A stretch of DNA of 10,672 nt from Candidatus Helarchaeota archaeon. GTDB taxonomy: Archaea; Asgardarchaeota; Lokiarchaeia; Helarchaeales; HEL-GB-A. The position numbers were made by a program, and so were the translations under genes. A model generated the notes under the pieces. It was not told the origin of the DNA. It was given only the letters and a program-made list of their open reading frames with translations, and did no database searches. Location of the stretch: NCBI GenBank assembly GCA_013375405.1, contig JABXJU010000151.1, forward strand, positions 1 through 10,672, written 5' to 3'. Shown here in pieces: positions 1 to 5,296 of the stretch (position 1 is its first letter; each line of letters begins with the position of its first letter).

Positions 1-2
1 AC

Positions 3-1154
3 AAAAAAGGGCTGACTACGGGGGTGTTAGGACCTGGAAGTGGTTACTCAGCAACTATCGGTGGTGGTCTTTCAAATAGCACCGCAGGATTTGGATCTAC
101 AAAATATGGTTTAGTGCCGGAAATATGTATAGGCGTCGAAGTAGTTTTACCTAATCCCCAAGGTACTATTTTAAGAACAGGAGCGGCAGCTAACAGATAT
201 GCACAACCATTTTGCAGATATGGAGTCGCACCAGACTTTACAGGGCTTTTCATGGGAGACGTGGGAACTATGGGTATCAAGACGAAAGCCTTTTTAAAAT
301 TGTCACCCGATCCTCCATTGAAAACACGACGAGACTATATGCTTCATAAAGACGATTATAATAAAGCTACCGAATTTATTCATAAATTGCAGAAAGAAGT
401 TAAGGACGGAATAACTGATTTGATGGTGGTTCCATCAATAGTGATTGACCTTAAAGGGCTTATGGCAAAAGAAAGACCTCCTAAAAAGTCAGAAATCACT
501 GGTCCTGTTTTTCAAGTTGGATTGGAAGCATTTGATCAGCGAATATTAGATGTTTATATTGAAAGAGTTGATGAAATCCTGAAAAATGATACCAGACCAT
601 TTGAAATGCAGGAAATAGATTTAACCGAGCCATTAACTAAAGATTTTAAATTTAATTTAAAATATGCCTTCAATTATTTTAATCAATATATTAGTCCCGC
701 CCCCCCTTCAATCGCATGTACAACATGTCATAAAATTCCCATTACGCATATAGCAGAAGCCAAAAAATTATCCGATGAATTTGAAAAAATTCAAAAACAA
801 AAAGGTACTGAACTGACAGGCGCATTTGCTACCGTCATATTTACTCTGCCGAATGGGCACTGCGTAATCGTTGGAGGTTTGATTGGTGATAATGTGGACG
901 GAAAACGGCAAAAAGCAATGAATGCATGGCATGCACGGTTAAGACATCAAGTAAGGTATGGTGGAGTTCATTACTGGCTTGGAGAAGCAATTTCGCAGTC
1001 GATAGTCGAAGCAGATGCGTTTACACCCGAATTTATCCAATTTTTCAAAGATATAAAGAAAACAGTTGATCCAAATTTTCTGTTAAGCCCAAAGAAATTC
1101 CATATGTATAATTATGAGGATGATATTACCAAATACATTGTTAAAGATGAATAA
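3..1154 (+). CDS. FAD-linked oxidoreductase, GlcD/vanillyl-alcohol-oxidase type, copy A (5' truncated by window edge)
   Basis: Flavin-dependent dehydrogenase of the PCMH-type FAD family (GlcD, D-lactate dehydrogenase, VAO/4-cresol dehydrogenase), presumably oxidising a hydroxy substrate. The frame is open to the left edge and encodes KKGLTTG just before the GTG at 24. The same sequence lies inside copy B, so 24 is an internal valine codon and about 124 N-terminal residues, including the first FAD loop, lie outside the window. Visible: the second FAD segment GPGSGYSATIGGG (nt 33-71), the RYGVAPDFTGLF segment followed by MGDVGTMGIKTK (nt 216-290), a central substrate/cap domain with a CTTCH motif (nt 717-731), and the C-terminal VDPNFLLSP typical of GlcD-like proteins. 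The iron-sulfur gene follows after 15 nt, as in GlcD-GlcF pairs, so the two are probably co-transcribed and form a complex. No signal peptide can be judged. Substrate unknown. Confidence 0.93.
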   Translation, partial: KKGLTTGVLGPGSGYSATIGGGLSNSTAGFGSTKYGLVPEICIGVEVVLPNPQGTILRTGAAANRYAQPFCRYGVAPDFTGLFMGDVGTMGIKTKAFLKLSPDPPLKTRRDYMLHKDDYNKATEFIHKLQKEVKDGITDLMVVPSIVIDLKGLMAKERPPKKSEITGPVFQVGLEAFDQRILDVYIERVDEILKNDTRPFEMQEIDLTEPLTKDFKFNLKYAFNYFNQYISPAPPSIACTTCHKIPITHIAEAKKLSDEFEKIQKQKGTELTGAFATVIFTLPNGHCVIVGGLIGDNVDGKRQKAMNAWHARLRHQVRYGGVHYWLGEAISQSIVEADAFTPEFIQFFKDIKKTVDPNFLLSPKKFHMYNYEDDITKYIVKDE

Positions 1155-1160
1155 AAGAGA

Positions 1161-1165
1161 GTGAT
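1161..1165 (+). promoter_or_regulatory. Ribosome binding site deciding the start of the iron-sulfur gene
   Basis: GTGAT, complementary to the AUCAC part of the 16S rRNA 3' end, sits 4 nt before the ATG at 1170. The in-frame GTG at 1161 is the first codon of the longest open frame, but it is more likely part of this site than a start, because nothing comparable stands before it at usable distance. Confidence 0.45.
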
Positions 1166-1169
1166 AAAG

Positions 1170-2381
1170 ATGACAGAAGCTGAAGTCAAAATGGATCCAA
1201 AAAAGAAATATAAATACTTAAGAAAAGTCAAAAAGTATATATTACAGTGTATAAGCTGTGGGGATTGCAGAGAAGCAACTGATTATACTTCTGACCCTCC
1301 AAAATGGGGGGTTTGTGTCGCAAAAGAACACACGACAGGTTTTGAACCTTTCTTTGGAAGAGGGAAAATGCAAATAGCTCGATCTATTTGGCAAGGTAAA
1401 TTGGAATTAAGCAAAGGTCTGGCAGAAGTTCTTTACCAATGTCCAACTTGTAACGCATGCTCGGCGACTTGTGCTTATGAAATGGATAATACTGCGGTTT
1501 ATGAAGCCTTAAGAGCAGAATTAGTAAAGGCTGAGATGGGATTAGTGGAGCATATATCGATGAATCGAGCGTTGGTTGAAAAATTAAACCCATATCAGCG
1601 CGATAATAAACAAAAAAGCGAGTGGTTAGAAAAATTAGATTTCAAAGTAAAAGATGCCAGTTCTGAGAAAGCAGATGTTCTCTACTTTGTTGGATGTACA
1701 GCAGCTCTTACCCCTGAAATCCAAAATGTAGCAATTAATACTGCAAAAGTCTTAAAAAAACTGGGGGTCGATTTCTCGGTTTTTGGAGAAAATGAAATCT
1801 GCTGCGGATCTGTTGCGATGCGTACAGGTGACCGAAACGCTTATGATTCTGTTCTTGAACAGAATCTTGAATTATTTCAAAAGAGTGGAGCGAAGACAAT
1901 TATCACGAGCTGCGCAGGCTGTTATCGAACTCTTAAAAAAGATTATGAGAAAAAAATGAAGAAGTTAGACATTAAAGTTTTACACACAATTCAATTGATT
2001 GCCGAAAAAAATCCGAAATTGAAAAATTTAGGAATTAATGCTACATATCACGATCCATGTCATACTGGAAGAGGAGTGGATGAACCTCTTTACGAGGAAC
2101 CGAGAAAGCTTTTGGCAAAAATTGCGAATATAAAAGAAATGAAAACAATTAAAGAAAACACAATGTGCTGTGGCGCTGGAGGCGGTGTTAAAAAAGCCTT
2201 TCCCGAGTTATCTTTGGATATTGCAAAGAGTCGAATAGAAGAAGCGGAGGAAACTGGAGCGGAGTACCTTGTAAGTATTTGTCCGTTCTGTTATAGAAAC
2301 TTGTCCGACGCGATTAAAGCTGTAGGGTCTAAAATTAAGATGATTGATCTCCTGGAATTGATAAACCAATCGATTGAATAA
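1170..2381 (+). CDS. Heterodisulfide reductase/GlcF-like iron-sulfur protein with two CCG domains
   Basis: Electron-transfer subunit of the HdrD/GlcF/GlpC/LutA type, expected to take electrons from the neighbouring FAD oxidoreductase. Counting from the ATG at 1170 (403 aa), two N-terminal [4Fe-4S] sites are visible. The first is unusual: C27-x2-C30-x2-C33, with the likely fourth ligand only at C49 (x15, in GVC). The second is regular, CPTCNACSATC (C91, C94, C97, C101). Between them lies the GRGKMQIAR stretch typical of this family. Two cysteine-rich CCG domains follow: CCG at 211-213 with CAGC at 248-251, and DPC at 295-297 with CCGAGGG at 333-339 and CPFC at 371-374. CCG domains bind non-cubane [4Fe-4S] clusters in HdrB/HdrD. 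There are no membrane segments, so the protein is probably cytoplasmic. The start at 1170 is preferred over GTG 1161. The last 21 codons are duplicated as a relic at 3611-3673. Confidence 0.93.
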   Translation: MTEAEVKMDPKKKYKYLRKVKKYILQCISCGDCREATDYTSDPPKWGVCVAKEHTTGFEPFFGRGKMQIARSIWQGKLELSKGLAEVLYQCPTCNACSATCAYEMDNTAVYEALRAELVKAEMGLVEHISMNRALVEKLNPYQRDNKQKSEWLEKLDFKVKDASSEKADVLYFVGCTAALTPEIQNVAINTAKVLKKLGVDFSVFGENEICCGSVAMRTGDRNAYDSVLEQNLELFQKSGAKTIITSCAGCYRTLKKDYEKKMKKLDIKVLHTIQLIAEKNPKLKNLGINATYHDPCHTGRGVDEPLYEEPRKLLAKIANIKEMKTIKENTMCCGAGGGVKKAFPELSLDIAKSRIEEAEETGAEYLVSICPFCYRNLSDAIKAVGSKIKMIDLLELINQSIE

Positions 2382-2453
2382 ATTGATAATGAAATATATT
2401 TAATAAAATGAGGATAAAAAAGATAATAAACCGTCAAAGGACAGGAGTGAATT

Positions 2454-3560
2454 ATGTCTTCTAAAAAAATGTCTAAAAAGAAAATACAAAAAATATTACG
2501 GCCTGATATGGAATACGTCCATATGGGGCAGATGAAAGTAGATGAAAGTAAATGTAAAAAATGCGAAGTGTGCTTTGCTATGGAAAATTGTCCATTCCGA
2601 GCATGGGAACTTGGATCAGATGGTATTCCTGTGATGAAAAAGATACACGAGTGTTTTAGTTGTTTTAATTGTTTGGCGGCGTGTCCTAATAATGCAATCC
2701 AAATGATTGCTACCTATCATGTAGACGAAGGGTATTTCAAAACTGAACCTCATCCCTTACCTTATAAAGCACCTCTTGAACCTAAGGATGAGGAAGGCAA
2801 TCCAACAGAATATACTGCAATCGAAAAAACTGTTCTTAATCGGCGAAGTGTTAGAAATTTCAGATTTGATAAACCTGTACCCGAGCACTTAATTCAAAGG
2901 ATTTTGGAAGCGGGAAGATTTGCGCCCAGTAGTGGAAATTGCCAACCTTGGAAATTTATTGTTGTTACTGATAAGGCTCTGATCAAGGAGATGGATGATG
3001 CTGCTGCAAAGTATATTGAATTTCTCTATAATGCTTATATGAATGATGAATCAGTAGATAGTTTAGCACCTATAATTCAAATGATGAGTCCAGGTCTATT
3101 CGACCCGCGGATTGTTTTGGGTGGATTGGGAACTATAGTTAAAAATAATCCTCATATTTCAGGTCCTATTGATGAGTGGCTGGAAAATATGAAAGAAAAA
3201 GGTCAAGGAGATAAAATGTATCCTTATGCGCTTGTTTCTTTAGTTGCTCCCGTTATAATATTAATAGTTGGTGATGTAAGATCTATTCCCACCATTGAGA
3301 TGAATATCGGTATATGTGGTCAGAATATGAATTTAGTGGCAAATTCATTAGGACTTGGAGCTTGTTGGAATGGATTTATAGCTAGGTTCGTTAATGTAAC
3401 AGCATTAAGGAATAAATTCGGCATTAAAAAGAATTGGAATATTCTCACTGCTTTATGCATTGGTTACCCTAGATTCAAACAGGAAGGGATGGTACCCCGG
3501 GAATACAGACCTGTGACATGGTTTCGAGAAGGAAAGGAAGGTCCTGAAATACAAGAATAA
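2454..3560 (+). CDS. Ferredoxin-nitroreductase fusion protein
   Basis: FMN-dependent nitroreductase-family enzyme with its own ferredoxin domain (368 aa), so electrons probably enter through the clusters and are used to reduce or oxidise an organic substrate. The ATG at 2454 has a strong AGGAGTGA site at 2443-2450. Residues 34-46 hold the first cluster, C34-x2-C37-x2-C40-x5-C46-P, with two residues more than usual before the last Cys. Residues 67-77 hold a regular CxxCxxCxxxCP cluster. The nitroreductase domain begins near 120: RRSVRNF (130-136) and APSSGNCQPWKF (157-168) are typical FMN/phosphate-binding segments, and the GICGQNMNLVANSLGLG region (286-302) is the family's central helix. Residues about 190-275 form a long intervening segment before the sheet strand VIILIVGD. 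The gene lies 72 nt after the iron-sulfur gene and is followed by oligo-T runs. True substrate unknown; nitro-compound reduction should not be assumed. Confidence 0.9.
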   Translation: MSSKKMSKKKIQKILRPDMEYVHMGQMKVDESKCKKCEVCFAMENCPFRAWELGSDGIPVMKKIHECFSCFNCLAACPNNAIQMIATYHVDEGYFKTEPHPLPYKAPLEPKDEEGNPTEYTAIEKTVLNRRSVRNFRFDKPVPEHLIQRILEAGRFAPSSGNCQPWKFIVVTDKALIKEMDDAAAKYIEFLYNAYMNDESVDSLAPIIQMMSPGLFDPRIVLGGLGTIVKNNPHISGPIDEWLENMKEKGQGDKMYPYALVSLVAPVIILIVGDVRSIPTIEMNIGICGQNMNLVANSLGLGACWNGFIARFVNVTALRNKFGIKKNWNILTALCIGYPRFKQEGMVPREYRPVTWFREGKEGPEIQE

Positions 3561-3587
3561 AACGTTAAGATTCAATTTATTAAATCA

Positions 3588-3607
3588 TTTTTTTTAACTA
3601 TTTTTTT
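3588..3607 (+). terminator. Oligo-T tracts, possible archaeal-type terminator after the nitroreductase gene
   Basis: Eight T (3588-3595) and seven T (3601-3607) separated by AACTA, beginning 28 nt after the nitroreductase stop. I see no preceding hairpin. This fits archaeal intrinsic termination on T-runs, but the region is AT-rich, so the call is tentative. Confidence 0.4.
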
Positions 3608-3673
3608 AAAGCTGTAGTGTTTGAAATTATGATGATTGATCTTCTAGAAATGAAAAACCAATCTTTAAATTGA
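3606..3673 (+). pseudogene. Orphan 3' tail of a second copy of the iron-sulfur (CCG) gene
   Basis: Nucleotides 3606-3673 align without gaps to 2314-2381, the very end of the intact iron-sulfur gene; I count 54 of 68 identical. From 3611 the tail reads AVVFEIMMIDLLEMKNQSLN and then stops at TGA 3671-3673. The intact gene reads AVGSKIKMIDLLELINQSIE and stops at the matching position. The core MIDLLE and the NQS near the end are conserved. Upstream of 3606 the match ends in oligo-T sequence, so no start or cluster motif remains and the piece cannot make a functional protein. It lies 49 nt before the copy B oxidoreductase. It is either a deleted duplicate or a 3' end duplicated when the nitroreductase segment was inserted. 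Confidence 0.8.
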
Positions 3674-3722
3674 AGAATTTTTAATCGAAAGTTATTGGAA
3701 ATTCGAAATTAGGCGAGAATTG

Positions 3723-5252
3723 ATGTCAAAGGTTAAAAGTGCGTATAAAGAAATTGAGGATATAATTGGATCTGATTTTATTACTGATAAAGATTTCATG
3801 AAAGCCGCATATTCAAGAAATGCAGACCCGGCTTTTCCCGATCGATGGGCGGATATGATAATACGGCCAGAAACGACCGAAGAAGTTTCTGCAATTGCCA
3901 AAATTGCTAATAAATATAAAATTCATATCGTTCCAAGAGGGGGCGGAGCTGATCTGGTAGGAGGATCCGTTACTCAAGGTGGCATTCTCTTAGATATTAC
4001 CAGAATGAATCATATTTTGGAAATAAATGAAACCGATTTTTACTGCGAAGTTGAATGTGGAATCACGTGGGGTGCATTACTCTCAGAACTACAGAAAAAA
4101 GGTTTGACTACTGGTGTGATAGGACCTGGAAGTGGTTTCTCAGCAACTATTGGCGGAGGTCTTTCAAATAGCACCGCAGGAGGAGGATCTACAAAATATG
4201 GTTTAGTGCCAGATATATGTTTAGGCGTTGAAGTAGTTTTACCCAATCCCCAGGGAACAATTATAAGAACAGGAGCCGCCGCTAATAAATATGCGAGGCC
4301 CTTTTGTAGATATGGAGTCGCACCAGACTTTACAGGTCTTTTCATGGGTGATGTGGGAACAATGGGTATTAAGACGAAAGCATTCTTAAAATTATTTCCA
4401 GAACTTCCAATAAAAACACCTAGAAATTATCTTCTTAATAATAACGATTACAATAACATGTATAAAATAGTTAATAAACTGCAAATGGAAGTAAGAGATG
4501 GATTGTATAATATATCCATTTTGCCATTAGAGTTTGTGAAATTTTCAGAGACCTTAGCACAAGAAAGGCCACCAAAAAGTGTAGATGCGAAAGGTCCTGT
4601 TTTTAACATTGCATTAGAAGCATTTGATCAACGGATAATAGATGTTTATCTAGAGAAAATTGATGAGATTATGAAAAGAAATGATGCCAGACCATTTGAG
4701 TGGCAAGAAATTGATTTAAGCCGACCATTATCTGCAGAATATACATTTAATTTAAAAGATACTTTTAATGCTTTTCATCCGGCTATTTCACTTATTCCAG
4801 GTCAACAGTCATGCACAACTTGTCATAAAATTCCAATTTCTCACCTGCCAAAAGTAGTAGAATTAGCTGATCAATTTGAATTAAAATATAAAAACGATTA
4901 CCCTGTTCAAGGATTATCTTTCCTTGCCGTGGTCATTTATGTTTTATCTAATGGACATTGTGTATTAGTGGGAGGGTTTTACGGCATTAATACGGATGAA
5001 ACCCGTCAAGCGACAATGGACTTTTGGCATAAAAAAATAAGATTTCAAGTGAAATATGGTGCAGCCCATTATTGGCTTGGAGAATCAATTTCACAATCAA
5101 TAGTTGAAGCAGATGCGTTTACTCCCCAATTTGTCCAATTTTTTAAAGATATGAAGAAGGCCGTTGATCCAAATTTTCTATTAAGTCCAAATAAATTCCA
5201 TTTGTATGATTATGAGGATGATATTTCGAAATATATTGTTAAAGATGAGTGA
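3723..5252 (+). CDS. FAD-linked oxidoreductase, GlcD/vanillyl-alcohol-oxidase type, copy B (full length)
   Basis: Full-length paralogue of copy A (509 aa), same presumed role: FAD-dependent oxidation of a hydroxy or phenolic-type substrate with electrons passed to an Fe-S partner. ATG 3723 is chosen over the adjacent TTG 3720; a modest AGGCGAG lies 5 nt upstream. FAD domain: PRGGGADLVGGS (71-82) is the pyrophosphate-binding loop, followed by GPGSGFSATIGGG (134-146) and RYGVAPDFTGLF (196-207) with MGDVGTMGIKTK (208-219). The central cap domain runs from about 225 to 445 and contains CTTCHKIP (364-371). The C-terminus has HYWLGESISQS (449-459) and VDPNFLLSP (481-489). There is no signal peptide or membrane segment, so it is cytoplasmic. 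It has no intact Fe-S gene directly beside it, only a relic upstream, so it may share the partner encoded at 1170-2381. Confidence 0.93.
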   Translation: MSKVKSAYKEIEDIIGSDFITDKDFMKAAYSRNADPAFPDRWADMIIRPETTEEVSAIAKIANKYKIHIVPRGGGADLVGGSVTQGGILLDITRMNHILEINETDFYCEVECGITWGALLSELQKKGLTTGVIGPGSGFSATIGGGLSNSTAGGGSTKYGLVPDICLGVEVVLPNPQGTIIRTGAAANKYARPFCRYGVAPDFTGLFMGDVGTMGIKTKAFLKLFPELPIKTPRNYLLNNNDYNNMYKIVNKLQMEVRDGLYNISILPLEFVKFSETLAQERPPKSVDAKGPVFNIALEAFDQRIIDVYLEKIDEIMKRNDARPFEWQEIDLSRPLSAEYTFNLKDTFNAFHPAISLIPGQQSCTTCHKIPISHLPKVVELADQFELKYKNDYPVQGLSFLAVVIYVLSNGHCVLVGGFYGINTDETRQATMDFWHKKIRFQVKYGAAHYWLGESISQSIVEADAFTPQFVQFFKDMKKAVDPNFLLSPNKFHLYDYEDDISKYIVKDE

Positions 5253-5283
5253 TAATTGCAAATATATCAAATTTTTTAAAAAA

Positions 5284-5290
5284 AAGGTGA
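5284..5290 (+). promoter_or_regulatory. Ribosome binding site pointing to a non-ATG start at 5297
   Basis: AAGGTGA is a strong match to the anti-Shine-Dalgarno complement. It lies 6 nt before the ATA at 5297 but 42 nt before the first in-frame ATG at 5333. It therefore supports translation starting at 5297, where homologous proteins would have their methionine. Confidence 0.6.
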
Positions 5291-5296
5291 AAAATC

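Noticed and set aside
24..26. GTG at 24 as the start of the first FAD oxidoreductase
   Set aside because: The frame is open to the left edge and encodes KKGLTTG, which aligns to an internal part of copy B, so 24 is an internal Val codon.
44..280. Minus-strand open frame
   Set aside because: It mirrors the conserved FAD domain of copy A, and a similar one lies opposite copy B (4040-4345). Both are by-products of the strongly conserved coding strand, with no ribosome binding site or recognisable protein features.
717..731. Calling the copy A oxidoreductase a c-type cytochrome because of CxxCH
   Set aside because: There is a single motif in a flavoprotein, and the full-length paralogue has no export signal. 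Heme attachment is only one possibility.
2391..2406. TATA-like GAAATATATTTAATAA before the nitroreductase gene as a promoter
   Set aside because: The position would suit an archaeal promoter, but the whole gap is AT-rich and there is no clear BRE, so I cannot separate it from background.
2314..3673. Insertion sequence or transposon around the nitroreductase gene
   Set aside because: There is no transposase, integrase or terminal inverted repeat; the flanking repeat is the coding tail of the Fe-S gene.
5261..5277. AATATATC and six T before the flavoprotein gene as promoter or terminator
   Set aside because: Both are short and lie in a 44-nt AT-rich gap; neither stands out enough to call.
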